Positions 31,755 to 42,525 are shown, numbered from the stretch's first letter. The stretch: 64,000 nucleotides of DNA from Erinaceus europaeus (GCF_950295315.1 NC_080177.1:81479000-81542999); one strand, 5' to 3'. Notes: generated by a model from the sequence alone, not told the origin. A program made the numbers and translations.

Positions 31755-32096
31755 CCCCTCCAGGGTTATTGCTGGGCTCGGTGCCTGCACCATGAATCCA
31801 CCGCTCCTGGAGGCCATTTTTTCCCCCTTTTTGTTGCCCTAGTTGTTGCAGCCTCGTTGCGGTTATTATTGCCATTGTTGACGTTGCTTTTGTTGCTGGA
31901 TAGGACAGAGAGAAATGGAGAGAGGAGGGGAAGACAGAGAGGGGGAGAGAAAGACAGACACCTGCAGACCTGCTTCACCGCCCATGAAGCGACTCCCCTG
32001 CAGGTGGGGAGCCGCGGGCTGGAACCGGGATCCTTATGCCGGTCCCTGCGCTTTGCGCCACGTGCGCTTAACCCGCTGCGCCACCGCCCTACTCCC
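31755..32096 (-). mobile_element. SINE B long form, well preserved
   Basis: Antisense: CTCCAGGGTTATTGCTGGGC, GAATCCACCGCTCCTGGAGG (3' module), TTGCTGGATAGGACAGAGAG, GACACCTGCAGACCTGCTTC, and head CGTGCGCTTAACCCGCTGCG. CpGs in the tRNA-like head are intact, so it is young. Confidence 0.93.
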
Positions 32097-32420
32097 TCTT
32101 TCTTTCTTCTACAGTGGTTTCTTTAACTCTGACCCAGAACTGGTGCATCTTAGCTGCCACTATCCCAACTTTGCACCAGCCATCCCTGAGGAAGACCTTT
32201 TCGTCTGAGGAATGTCTCCCTCACTTACTTTCTGTTCAGGAGCCAGAGCCACTTGTGTCTGTTCTTATCTGTGGCTTCGTAGGTTTCCAAAGAAATCTTG
32301 GTTGTATTTTGTTGTGTTTTCGGGTGACTTTTATTTCTTTTTCAAGTTGACTGGGCAGAGAAAAGTGAGTCTATTGTTATTCCATGTCCATGCATGCGGG
32401 AATTTCACTTGATGGGTTGT
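32097..32420 (-). mobile_element. Possible continuation of the L1 5' region
   Basis: AACTGGTGCATCTTAGCTGC, ATCCCTGAGGAAGACCTTTT and TTGACTGGGCAGAGAAAAGTG have no other explanation. They could be the outer 5'UTR of the L1 at 30.6 kb, separated by the nested L1 and SINE. Low support. Confidence 0.3.
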
Positions 32421-32691
32421 TTTCAGTAAGAGATACTATATAAGCTTCTATTATTTCCTTTTATAATAAATAGCAAAAACTCAACCACAAAACCTATGGC
32501 ATGCTCACTGACCTGGAAGAGATTTTAATTGACTAGGGACAATGGCAGTGATATTAGTGAGAATAAGAGATGTTCAAATAGAAGTGGGCGATAATAGCTA
32601 GCAGTGCTCTGGGAAGACAAAAAGAAGCTATATTGTGTACAAATAAAGGATTAAGTAATATCTTCCTGATACAAGCTGTATCAATTTGGAA

Positions 32692-32910
32692 ACTTTTTTT
32701 TTTTTGCCTTCAGGGTTATTGCTGGGGCTTAGTGCCTGCAGTATGAATCCACTGTTCCTGGAGGCCATTTAAGGAACTAAATTAGGGAACTCCATTTAGG
32801 AGGCCATTTAGAGAGGAGGAGAAGACAGAGAGTGGAGAGAGAAAGATAGACACCTGCAGACCTGCTTCACCACCTGTGAAGCAACGCCTCTGCATGTGAG
32901 GATCCCTCAC
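32692..32910 (-). mobile_element. SINE B long form, truncated
   Basis: TTCAGGGTTATTGCTGGGGC, ATGAATCCACTGTTCCTGG, an unusual local duplication of the GGAGGCCATTTAGG part (32757-32812), GGAGGAGAAGACAGAGAG and core GACACCTGCAGACC. It stops at GAGGATCCCTCAC, short of the head, where another SINE has inserted. Confidence 0.82.
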
Positions 32911-32916
32911 TTTTTT

Positions 32917-33216
32917 TTAATTTTTTCTTTTTTTTAATATTTATTTTATTTATTTATTCCCTTTTGTTGCCCTTGTTGTTTTATTGTTGTAGTTATTATT
33001 GTTGTTGTCGTTGTTGGATAGGACAGAGAGAAATGGAGAGAGGAGGGGAAGACAGAGAGGAGGAGAGAAAGATAGACACCTACAGACCTGCTTCACCGCC
33101 TGTGAAGCGACTCCCCTGCAGGTGGGGAGCCGGGGTTTGAACCGGGATCCTTATGCCGGTCCTTGTGCTTTGTGCCACCTGCGCTTAACCCGCTGTGCTA
33201 CAGCCCGACTCCCGAA
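32917..33216 (-). mobile_element. SINE B nested in older SINEs
   Basis: Complete antisense SINE B (CCCTTTTGTTGCCCTTGTTG to TTAACCCGCTGTGCTACAGCC). The duplication CCCTCACTTTTTT lies at 32904-32916 and 33217-33229, which identifies it as the latest insertion in this cluster. Confidence 0.92.
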
Positions 33217-33225
33217 CCCTCACTT

Positions 33226-33424
33226 TTTTAAATAGAGTAGGACAGAGAGAAATTCAGGGAAATAGAGAGAGGAGGGGAAGACAGAGAAAGGGAGAGAAAG
33301 ATAAACATCTGCAGACCTGCTTCACTATCTGTGAAGCGACCCTCCTGCAAGTGGGGAGCAGGGTCTCAAACCAGGGTCTTTCCACTGGTCCTTCTACTTA
33401 ACCTGCTGCACTAACTCTTGGCCT
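33226..33424 (-). mobile_element. SINE B, older copy
   Basis: GTAGGACAGAGAGAAATTCA, a small internal duplication of GGAAATAGAGAGAGG, ATCTGCAGACCTGCTTCACT, GTGAAGCGACCCTCCTGCAA and TACTTAACCTGCTGCACTAA. Confidence 0.82.
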
Positions 33425-33507
33425 CTTGGAAACTTTCATAGTGGGAAATATGGTAGAATATTTCATTTCTAGAAAATTTAAAGCTCAGTCATACACTAAA
33501 TAGATTC

Positions 33508-33713
33508 TCCTTATTTTATTTTAATGTTTGTATTTTTATTGGATAGAGACGAGAGAGAAATGGAGAGACTGAAGGTGAGAGAGAGAGACACTGCTTCCCT
33601 GATTGATCACTCATGAAGTGTTTCCCCTGGAGCTGGGGACCAGGGGCTTGAACCTGGGTCCTCATACACTGTAATGTGTGTGCTTGGCCAAGTTCTTCAC
33701 CATCTGGTCCGTT
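33508..33713 (-). mobile_element. SINE A
   Basis: TTTTTATTGGATAGAGACGA, GA-rich middle, ATCACTCATGAAGTGTTTCC, GGGGCTTGAACCTGGGTCCT and TTCTTCACCATCTGGTCC. Confidence 0.83.
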
Positions 33714-33736
33714 AAATTAGTAGAGTCTGAAATAAG

Positions 33737-34118
33737 TACATCTGGCATTTTAGAACAGCAGTATCTCAGCGCAAAGTGAAAAAAGATTTCTCACTAGGTT
33801 TTTACCCAAAGGGAGGTTGCAGAGCCACTATTCAGGGCTCCAGAGATGTTGGTCTATATCAGAATATGTCCAGGGAAAGGACAGCAGGTGCCTTTTCAGG
33901 GTAGCTGACAGTCTGGGATGTGAGTCGCTCTGCAGAGGAAAGATGTGTGGGAGGAAGCTAGGAGACTGGTGCCAAACTACATTAAGCTAATGAGAGCAAT
34001 TTGTGTGTTACCAATGACGGTTGTACGCTCACCTAACTCTGAAGTGCCCGCGTGAATAAAGATTTGTGTTCCCTCTCTGCTCTGGTCTCTTCTCTCTCCC
34101 CCTTGGAGCAGCCCAACA
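33737..34118 (+). mobile_element. Solo LTR of an endogenous retrovirus (probable)
   Basis: The 3' part has a polyadenylation signal GTGAATAAAGATTTGTG (about 34053-34069) followed by a CT-rich U5 ending GGAGCAGCCCAACA. A 6-bp duplication AATAAG at 33731-33736 and 34119-34124 gives a 382-bp unit. The expected TG start would have become TA. No internal region or viral frame is present. Confidence 0.55.
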
Positions 34119-34124
34119 AATAAG

Positions 34125-35504
34125 AATGATAAAATATGCACTGGAGTGTTTGATTAGAACTGTGAAAATTTATGAACTAGTGGTTGGCATTTGATTGCTA
34201 AATGTTGATAAATAAAATGCTTAACTGTTTTCTAATATATACCGAGAGCTGTCTGTTTAAATTTACTTATCATATAAAAAATCCCCTAGTGTCATATGTT
34301 AAGATGGCCTAGGAGCTGAAAACTCCAAGAGAAACAAACACATCAGCACACCCAACACAGCTTTCTTCTGAGTAGCATTTGTCACTAAACAAACCACCGT
34401 GCTAATTTGGTCTGATTTGAGGGAAAAGACAGGAACATACAAGATGAATCTGGAGCATCATGTTCTTCCAGACCATTAGATTGTGCTCCAAAAAGTGTTC
34501 AAAGAAGGTAACATGTGAAAAGGACACATACATCAGTTACTACTGGCCCAATCTGGGTGACTTAACCTAAAATATAAATTATGATAAATCATAATTGTAT
34601 ATAATTTAGAAATGTTAGTTGCACAAAAATAAATAAATTCAACCTGACAGAGCACACATGGTTAGAGATTGCAGGGTTCTACCACGAAAGAATGCATTAT
34701 AAGATGGAAATAGTAGTAATTGTATTTTATTTATTTATTTATTTATTTATTTTTTAATTTTAGTAGTAATTTTATAATGGAAGAGCATGCCAGATTGCAC
34801 CTTAATGAAGGAGTTCAAGTGAACTTCATCAATACAGAGGCACAATGAGACTGTTTACCATCTGTTCGTATGCAGTGAGAACACAGTATAGCTACTACGG
34901 TATTCCTAGCAAGTGCACACAACCTGAAACAAGTCAGAAAAAAACATCAAAGACATTTAAATTAATTAGTGTTTTATAAAACCAATGACTTGGAGTCTGC
35001 AAAAAGAAAAGTTAAGGAAATATTAAAACCTATCACCTGAGTATTCTCTTTATAATTATGCTGCATGGTTAAGAATATTATAAAAAGTCTTTCTAGATGG
35101 AGGCATCATCTAAAGACATCATTTTATAAGATCAGTCTGGCAAAAACATAGTTTGTTTTCATGTGATTTGATTAAGAAACTACTTCTTTCTCATTAGCCA
35201 TCCTGATCTGGAACCTGCTTTCATTACCTTGTCTGGCTTCTACTTTTGACTTAGAAGAAAATTATTTCAAATTGAACTTACTGATCATCAAATGGAACTC
35301 TGTTCTATTTCACTCAATTTTTTTTCCTGTCAAAATCTTATTATTCTCCAAGACTAGCTCATTTTTCATCTTGTCCATGAATTTTTTTAGCCTAATTCAT
35401 GCTGAATATGTTATTTCCCCAAACTCATACTGATCACACTTAAATTAATTTTGCATTTTACATATGAGTAAATAGATATATTAAATACATATATATTCAT
35501 TTTT
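34125..35504. other. Unique sequence (about 1.4 kb)
   Basis: No gene or old repeat recognised, apart from the tail-only insertion at 34711-34771. Confidence 0.45.
34711..34771 (-). mobile_element. Tail-only retro-insertion: (TTTA)n flanked by an 11-bp direct repeat
   Basis: TAGTAGTAATT occurs at 34711-34721 and 34761-34771. Between them is 39 bp of mainly ATTT repeats like the antisense tail of SINE A or L1. This suggests a retro-insertion that stopped almost at once. Confidence 0.55.
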
Positions 35505-35698
35505 AAGATTTTGTTTCATTATTTTATTTATTGAATAAAGATAGAGATAAATCCAAAAAGAGAGAGGAAGAGAGAGACACCTGCAGCCTTGCTTTACCAC
35601 TCTTGAAGCTTTCCCCCTGCAGGTAGGGGCCAGAGGCTTGAACCTGGGTCCTTACACATTGGAATATGTGCACTCATCCAGGTGTACCACTGGCTCCT
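35505..35698 (-). mobile_element. SINE A
   Basis: TTATTTTATTTATTGAATAA, GAAGAGAGAGACACCTGCAG, CTTGAAGCTTTCCCCCTGCA, GAGGCTTGAACCTGGGTCC and CCAGGTGTACCACTGGCTCC. Confidence 0.88.
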
Positions 35699-36224
35699 AA
35701 AAATTGATTTTTATTCTCTGTAATCTTTAGCAAAAATTTTGTGAATGTTCACAAAATTGCTGATATCTTTGAATAACGATTTGTATGTCCTTAAATGATA
35801 AATCATAAGGCATGCAAATGTAGCTCTATAAGATTGATAGATCGCAAAACCTGAAAAGAGATTCTTGTTATTTAAATTATTTAGAAATCGTTTTCCTTGT
35901 AATGGTGAACAAAAGTCATTGTATATATTTCAAAATACATATTCAAGTGACAGTATTAATTATTCACCACTTTTAAAAGTTGTAGCTACTCATTCTGCAT
36001 CTTCTAGAACAACTACTCTATTCTGTTTTATTCTAAGTGTAATTACTGCTATTAGGGAATTGATTTCTGCAGGACTAATTTCTGTAAGCAATACAGTAGA
36101 ATGAAGCCCTGATCTTTATCTTCATAAACTCCTATGATGCATAGAATCTATCTGTTGGTATTTTAATGTTACCCTCCCTAGAAATCTGTTAATCTCTTCA
36201 TTAATTTGGCTACACTTAACATTT
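35699..36224. other. Unique sequence
   Basis: No gene recognised. The 79-residue frame at 35865-36104 has no recognisable features. Confidence 0.4.
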
Positions 36225-36425
36225 TAATGTCATTCACTCTTTTCTTCCTTCAAAGGGCATTTATAGATTACTGTTTTAGAACAGTTACTGTTCTAGGTTT
36301 TGAAGATAGTGAACAAAGAGCAAACAGGATTTATTTCCTCATATTGAGCTCTTGTATACTATGGGGGGAGAAAAAATATCAAAGCAAATGTAAATTTAGA
36401 GTGTTACGCACTATACAAAGAACTA
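36225..36425 (+). mobile_element. Ancient MIR/L2-type repeat (probable)
   Basis: CAGTTACTGTTCTAGGTTTT, GAAGATAGTGAACAAAGAGC, AAACAGGATTTATTTCCTCA and a GAGCTCTTGTATACTATGGGG block follow the order 'tgttctaggcactgg, gtgaacaaa, cctcatggagctt, tggggag' known from ancient mammalian repeats. The assignment is from memory. Confidence 0.42.
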
Positions 36426-36434
36426 AAGTAAACA

Positions 36435-36603
36435 TTATCTGGAGAAGAAGACTGCCTGCCTGATAAAGCACAGGATTTGCATACCTGTGCTTCCTGCCTG
36501 GTTCCACCATTGGTACCGCCTGTGAGGTGATTTGACTCTTGTGTCTGCATCTCATGTGAAGCTTTCTCTTTCTCCACTATGTAAAAAATAAAATAAATCT
36601 TTA
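36435..36603 (+). mobile_element. SINE D-like copy, diverged
   Basis: GCCTGATAAAGCACAGGATT, TGCATACCTGTGCTTCCTGC, CTGGTTCCACCATTGGTACC, TCTCTTTCTCCACTATG and AAAATAAAATAAATCTTTAC tail. The head is blurred. Confidence 0.5.
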
Positions 36604-36605
36604 CA

Positions 36606-36810
36606 ATTTTTTTCATCTTCATTTATTGGATAAAGACAGGTAGAACTTGAGAGGGAAGGGGGTTGATAAAGGAGCGAGTCCGAGAGACCCACGGTAATAC
36701 TGCTTCACCACTTGTGAAGCTTTCCCCCTCCAGGTGGACTTGGGGCTTAAACCCAGGTCCTTGTGCACTGTAACATGTGTACTCAGTCAGGTGTGACATC
36801 CCCGGCCCTC
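36606..36810 (-). mobile_element. SINE A inserted at the tail of a SINE D-like copy
   Basis: TTCATTTATTGGATAAAGAC, GAGAGGGAAGGGGGTTGATA, CACTTGTGAAGCTTTCCCCC, TAAACCCAGGTCCTTGTGCA and CAGTCAGGTGTGACATCCCC. Similar AAAATAA-TCTTTA sequence on both sides may be its target-site duplication. Confidence 0.87.
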
Positions 36811-36893
36811 CTAAAAAGTAAAATAACTCTTTAAAAGAGATACAGCAGATTATATATCTACAGCATAATCTAAATTAAGATAATCCTAAAATG

Positions 36894-37112
36894 TGGGACC
36901 GGGCATTGGCATGCTTACTAGAGTTTCATGTTACACTACTCAAGGACACAGGTTCAAATCCCAGGTCCCCACCTGCAGGGGGTAAAAGCTTCACTAGCAG
37001 AGAAACAGTGTTGAATATGTTTCTCTTTCTTCCCGTCTTATCTTTCCCTCTATCTTACTTCCTCTTGTCTCTACCCAATAAATAAATTAATTAATTAATA
37101 TTTTTTTAAATC
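36894..37112 (+). mobile_element. SINE A
   Basis: GGACCGGGCATTGGCATGCT head, CACAGGTTCAAATCCCAGGT (B-box region), CCCCACCTGCAGGGGGTAAA, CTTCACTAGCAGAGAAACAG (changed inner arm), CT-rich part and (AATAAATTAATT) tail. Confidence 0.83.
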
Positions 37113-37449
37113 TTAAGAAAATTTCTTTAAATCTTAACAGTGAAATGTATCTGTGGTAAAGACACAATAAAGCTTAGATCTGAATGAATTGAGGGTTTGT
37201 ATTATGTGAATACAAGGAATAAAAGGAAAAGGCTTCCATTCTTCCCCTAGTTCAAACAACTACCTTCACTCCTCCTTGACTTTGTACTATTATTCATACT
37301 TGATGTTGCAGATCTCATGAACAACTTCCGATTATGCTAATATAATATGAATTTTTAAAATCTTGGGTCTTATATCTATAAATTTCTTTCCTGCAATGCC
37401 TATTCCACCCCTGTGATGATTGAAAAATGGTCATATTCTATTTTGAAAT
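37113..37449. other. Unassigned sequence
   Basis: Nothing recognised. Confidence 0.4.
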
Positions 37450-37735
37450 TTGTATTAGGATTTAATAATGATTAATAAGATTGTACAGTAACAGAGGTCC
37501 AGTCCCACACAGTTCCCACCACCACAGCTCCATGTCCCATCCCCTTCATTGGAAGCTTCCCTGTTCTTTATCCCTCAGGGAGTATGGATCAAAATTCTTT
37601 ATGGGGAGCAGAAGTTAGGAGTTGGCTTCTGTAACTGCTTCTCCTCTGGACATGGGTGTTGGCATGTGGATCCACACCCCCCAGCCTGTTTCTGTCTTTC
37701 CCCAGCGGGGCAGGGCTCTGGGGAGGGGAGACATA
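37450..37735 (-). mobile_element. LINE-1 3'UTR fragment
   Basis: GATTAATAAGATTGTACAGT, CCCACACAGTTCCCACCACC, CATCCCCTTCATTGGAAGC, AATTCTTTATGGGGAGCAGA, CATGGGTGTTGGCATGTGGA and GGGGCAGGGCTCTGGGGAGG. Same 3'UTR class as 44.1 kb. The 168-residue plus frame (37549-38055) starts inside it and is not a gene. Confidence 0.78.
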
Positions 37736-38744
37736 GGAAATGCTCTCTGAACTTGCAAAAGGTGTTGAAAAAAGAAAAGAAAGAAGAAAGGGGAAAAAAG
37801 TGGCCACATCTTTATGTTCTATACCATGAGTTACCTTTGTCCATTATCACCTTTCACAGGAACGGACTTCCACAGGGCTGTTCCTTCTGTCTCCCTTATT
37901 CAAATCCATCCGTTGTCCATGCACATGGTGTTAGTAGATTCATTCCCATGCTATTTGAATTCATGGTTGAATTTTTAATTCGTATTTTGTGTTCACAAGA
38001 GAAAGCCTACCATCATGATCTTTTCTGCTTTTGTCTGAGTTTGCTCTTAAGGTGAAAACAGCTCTGTGAAATATTGTAAACTTCCTTCCTTTCCTGTTTC
38101 TCAAAACACTGGCACAAGGGGAGGCTTTATTGGCTGAGAATGGTGACTAAGCAACAGAAGACTGTTGATAATACATGTATTCTATTTAGAGATTATTATA
38201 TGCTTTATTTGGCATTCTGCAGGGGACATTCTAATTCGACCTTGAAAGTGCTTGGTTGGCAGTAGGTAGGATCCAAACTACTACCTTTAAAATCAATTTC
38301 CACAGTATTTTTGGACTCCCTGATATTTCTATTTCCACAGCCATTTTTCAAGGTTGCTTTTATTGCAGAGGAAGTACTAACGTGGATTAAAGCATTATTC
38401 TTCAGCGTGCTTTCCTTCCTCAAAAGAGCAATAAAGACATCTTTCTAAGAAAATCATTACAGATAATTTTGGTTATCTTTAAAATAAATAACAGTGTTGA
38501 TCTTATGTGGAGTTTTCGCAGATTTGGGGATTTATCAAAGTTTTGACTATCTGGCCAATCTTAATAGACATTGTGTCACCTGCTGTACAATCATGCACAC
38601 TTTCAGTATTTGCCAAAAGTCACAAAAACATGCCAGTTTATCTATTCTCATACACAGGACACTCAGTTTTTCATTTAAATTCTGTATTTTAATGATTTAT
38701 TATGTAGTTGCTTGTACGAAATAAGTATATACATACATGTATAC
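37736..38744. other. Unique sequence
   Basis: No gene. The 38100-38430 part is less A+T-extreme and free of recognisable repeats, so conservation is worth testing there. Confidence 0.4.
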
Positions 38745-38931
38745 CCTTTATTTTTCTGATAGAGGTTGAAAAAAACAAAAGAATATAGAGAGAATATGAG
38801 AGAAAGAAAGACAGCTTCCTCACTGGTCCACCATTCATAAAACTTCCTTCCTGCAGGTGGAAACTGGATGTTGAAACCTGGGTTCCTAACATTGTAATGT
38901 GTAAACTTTGCCCAGTGTACCTCTGTGTGGT
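38745..38931 (-). mobile_element. SINE A, diverged copy
   Basis: CTTTATTTTTCTGATAGAGG, GA-rich middle, CACCATTCATAAAACTTCCT, TCCTGCAGGTGGAAACTGG, TTGAAACCTGGGTTCC and GTGTACCTCTGTGTGGTC. Confidence 0.75.
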
Positions 38932-39816
38932 CTTTTTTTTTTTTTTCTCATTTCAAAGCTAGAATTGGATATTCACGAGTCAGTCATCAGTCTAATCCAA
39001 AATAATATTATTGAATCAACTGACGTGTACTTTAAACTTCAGTAAGGTCAACATTTTATAGCTGCGTTAGGAAACTAACTTGAATATAGGTTACGATCTG
39101 CATTTCACTTAAGTGAAAACATTATGATAGTTGCAAAACAAAACCCATGATAGCACAAATATCTTAATAATATCAAAACATTACTTGTTTTCCCAGATGT
39201 ATTGGTTATAAGTTAACATCATTTGCTAGATACATAAAATATATTTAAAATATTAAGTTAAGGAAAAAAAATTATAAAAGTAAAAAAAAAACACTGTTAG
39301 AATATGAACATGGCCAATGAAAAGCTGTCAGAGTTGTAATTTTGTTTTATTCTAGCCACCCTTACAATTCAAAAAGTAAGTTAAAAATTAGTTTTAATAT
39401 TTAATTAACCAACAGCATGCACCTGTTTTGCTTCTACATTAAGTCAACATACAATCGTTAATGAGTTTTTCTAGTGAGTCTTCCAAACCTGCTGTGCATT
39501 TTGCAATTAAGTAAACTGGGTTTAGACTGTGCTTCCAATATTTAGCAATCATATCTGTCCACTTCTGCTGTATTGGAGACTACAGTGTAAAAGGAGAGTC
39601 CATTGAACATCAGCTTTAAACTTTGAAAAATCTAATCCGTAAGTTATTAGCATCTAATTTGTGTCTAAAAGCACACACATCTGCACAAGAAAGAAAAATA
39701 CCATGTTTATATGAATCCAGTTACATGCCTGCATCTATCATCATGCATTCATGAATATGTTTATTATGCATATAAGACAAAATTTTTCATTTATCATTCA
39801 GTTAATTGCTTTCATT
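38932..39816. other. Unique A+T-rich sequence
   Basis: No gene or repeat recognised. A T run lies at 38934-38946. Confidence 0.45.
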
Positions 39817-39829
39817 ACTTTATGCCATT

Positions 39830-40115
39830 TTAAAAACTACTTATTCCCTTTTGTTGTCCTTGTTTTATTGTTGTAGCTATTGATGTTGTGATTGTTGGAC
39901 AGGACAGAGAAATGGAGAGAGGAGGGAGAGACAGAGGGAGAGAGAAAGACAGACACCTGCAGACCTGCTTCACCGCCTGTGAAGCGACTCCCCTGCAGGA
40001 GGGGAGCTGGGGGCTCGAACCGGGATCCTTACTCTGGTCCTTGAGCTGGTCCTTGCGCTTTGTGCCACTGCACTACCCACTTGCGCTTAACCCACTGCAC
40101 TACCGCCTGACTCCC
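39830..40115 (-). mobile_element. SINE B with duplicated head segment
   Basis: Perfect 13-bp target-site duplication ACTTTATGCCATT at 39817-39829 and 40116-40128. Core and CT domain are normal. In the head CTGGTCCTTG occurs twice (about 40033-40056), and GCACTACC-like plus ACTTGCGCTTAACC blocks are partly repeated (40067-40107). Confidence 0.92.
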
Positions 40116-40128
40116 ACTTTATGCCATT

Positions 40129-41065
40129 GTCTACATGTCGCAGAGTAAAAAATGTTCACACTACCACTAAATATATGATCTAGTAATCTTTTGTTTTTCC
40201 TTTTCCTATTCCTATACATACATTTATTTATATTATCTTCAAAACAGAACTTCGTATACCTAACATACAAATGAGTAAGTTGCTATGATTCAGTACTTGA
40301 ATGAATTTAAAAAAAGACATGGATAATGTCAATACCACGTTTTCTGACATATAGCCAGCCTAATATTTGTTATTGCATTGAATAGTAGGTCTATAACGAG
40401 TTCATCCCTATGTTTTCTTATTTCTTGTAAAAATTAATCTTTACAGTCAAACAACCAAGGAACAATCATTTCATATTTAAATTATTATTAAGAAGGCATG
40501 AAAAAATGAAATATTTAACATGAGCCTGAGAAGTCGCTCTTAGGATGACTTCTCCACTCGCTTTTAAATAATCCCGGAGTATTTAGTGTTCCTCTGAGTT
40601 CTCCAGTGGATTCTGCCACAATGTTTTTTTTTTTTCATAAACTGAGTCATTACGATGGTAGGAATTTTAGATTCTTGGTGTTCATTTTTCTCTTGCTTAA
40701 AGGGAAAATAAAAGCGCGCCTTCTCCCATGTAGATTGTACACCTCTAAACTGGTAGAATGAGAACTGTAACATCTGCGGTGCTAGTTTAATATATATGCA
40801 TGAAGCCATCATATGTTCAGTACAACACCTGAGGTTTCCTGGAGTCTTAAAATAATGGGATGGAGTGGGGGAAGTTCGTTGGAAAGCTTGAGAAAATACG
40901 AAAGGAGTCAAAGGCAATTATCAGGCACTTGATAATGAAAAATATTTATAGGACTAGCAAGATGATCTACCTGAATAATCTTCCTGACCTCTTGTGAGTA
41001 TGATTCAGGTCTGAATTCATTCATCTCATTCCTAGGAAAGTCTTTGGTGCTGTGATCTATCTCCT
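40129..41065. other. Unique sequence with a possible conserved non-coding block
   Basis: No recognisable repeats. 40500-40930 has more balanced composition, with CpGs (AAAGCGCGCC near 40712) and an AP-1-like TGAGTCAT at about 40644. The 117-residue antisense frame (40564-40917) shows no domain. Confidence 0.4.
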
Positions 41066-41111
41066 CCTTTCCTTCCTTCCTTCCTTCCTTCCTTCCTTCC
41101 CTCCTTCCTTC

Positions 41112-41173
<62 letters not shown>

Positions 41174-41261
41174 GTTTCTTTCTGTTTCTTTCTTTTTCTT
41201 TCTTTCTTTCTTCCTTTCTTCATTTTCCTCCTTCACTCTTTCCTTCCTTTCTTTCTTTTTG
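41066..41261. repeat. (TTCC)n then (TTTC)n microsatellite
   Basis: Long uninterrupted TTCC followed by TTTC tetranucleotides. Both strands are open through it and give spurious Lys/Glu/Arg- or Phe/Leu/Ser-rich frames. Confidence 0.98.
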
Positions 41262-41691
41262 TGCATGAAGAAAGTAGTTCTTAAATTCTTCTTATTAGGA
41301 ACAAAGCTGAGCTTAAAGAGGAAGCTGAATGAACAGTTGTCAGATCAACAAGACCGGATTGTGAGGCTTATGTCTCTAATAACTTAATGAGATATTATGA
41401 ACAAGAGATAAATATCCAAAATAACACCAAGTCCTGCTGCATTTCTTCTGCTCATAGTCATAATGCCAAAGTGGAAAGCCCTATGGATAGACACACATAT
41501 CCAGTTGATCATTCGATTGTTTAGGTGTCTGTAGTTTATGGACATTGGATTTGGGGGAAATCTGGAGTTTAAAGGGAAGAACTAGCCATAAGGAAGGACG
41601 AAATTCTTGAGGGAATGGATAAGAATGTCAGCAGGATATTCCCCCTTTCTTTCCTAAGGAGATCATAGCAGAGGGGAATGAAAGTTTTTTT
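41262..41691. other. Unassigned sequence
   Basis: No gene or repeat recognised. Confidence 0.4.
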
Positions 41692-41978
41692 GTTTTTTTC
41701 TTTTGCCTCCAGGGTTATAGATGGGGCTTCCTGCCAGCTCTATGAATCTGTTGTTCCTGGTACTTTTATCCATTATTTTTGTTGTCTAGGAGAGAGGGAA
41801 ATTGAAAGAAATGGGGATACATATATTTGGAGAGAGATAAACACCTGCTGACCTGCGTTGCCACTTGTGAAGCGTCTCCCCTGCAGGTGGGGAGTCATGG
41901 GGCTCAAACCTGGATCCTTACGCTGGTCCTTGTGCTTCGTACTATGTGCACTTAACTGAGTGCACCACCACCCAGGCC
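41692..41978 (-). mobile_element. SINE B long form, diverged
   Basis: TTTGCCTCCAGGGTTATAGA, TCTATGAATCTGTTGTTCCT (3' module), GAGAGATAAACACCTGCTGA, GTGAAGCGTCTCCCCTGCAG and GCACTTAACTGAGTGCACCA. Confidence 0.85.
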
Positions 41979-42109
41979 TCAAGATTTCTTTGTTAATGGC
42001 GAAAATATTGACATAGTATATTGCTGAGATGTGGAACCAAACCTCTGTGACACCCTCCATATAAATTTACATTTCCACAATAATAATGTGATAGAGAAAA
42101 AAAAAACAA

Positions 42110-42367
42110 ACCTCTAAGACAGTGCTAGTAGAAATGCAAAATGGTGCATTCCATAGTGAAACCAACTGCAGAGTTCTCAAAGAAAACATGGAAATACCTT
42201 GCACTCCTTCAATACCAATACTAAGTACCTATCCCAAGAGTGTGACACTGCCAATTCTAAGGGATATATGCACCCCTATATTCATAGTTACTTTATTGAC
42301 AGTATCCGCTATATGAGATCAACATGAATCCCTGTCAACAGATGATGGATAAAGAGGATTTGGCATA
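42110..42367 (+). mobile_element. LINE-1 ORF2 end, part 1
   Basis: Sense orientation: TAGTAGAAATGCAAAATGGT, AACTGCAGAGTTCTCAAAGA, GGGATATATGCACCCCTATA, CCCTGTCAACAGATGATGG and ATAAAGAGGATTTGGCATAG follow L1 ORF2's 3' end. It is diverged and old. Confidence 0.72.
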
Positions 42368-42525
42368 GGGGCTGACAGAGACAGCATGTTTATGCAAAGA
42401 ACTTTCTTGCCTGAGGCTCCAAGTTCCTAGATTTAAGCTGTAGCCCCACCTAAACCAGAGCTGAGCAGTGTTCTGGTCTTTTTCTCTCTTTCAGATTAAA
42501 ATTAAAAAAAATATTTTAAAAAGAA
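42368..42525 (+). mobile_element. SINE C inserted into the old LINE-1
   Basis: GGGGCTGACAGAGACAGCAT, GTTTATGCAAAGAACTTTCT, TGCCTGAGGCTCCAAGTTCC, ACCAGAGCTGAGCAGTGTTC and an A-rich tail. L1 resumes on the other side. Confidence 0.82.

Noticed and set aside
31410..32126. 238-residue plus-strand frame, the longest in the window
   Set aside because: It reads through an L1 3'UTR, a pyrimidine microsatellite and an antisense SINE B.
37549..38055. 168-residue plus-strand frame
   Set aside because: It starts inside an antisense L1 3'UTR and runs into unassigned DNA, without domain, signal or splice context.
41032..41387. Lys/Glu/Arg-rich and Phe/Leu/Ser-rich frames on opposite strands
   Set aside because: Direct translations of the (TTCC)n/(TTTC)n microsatellite.
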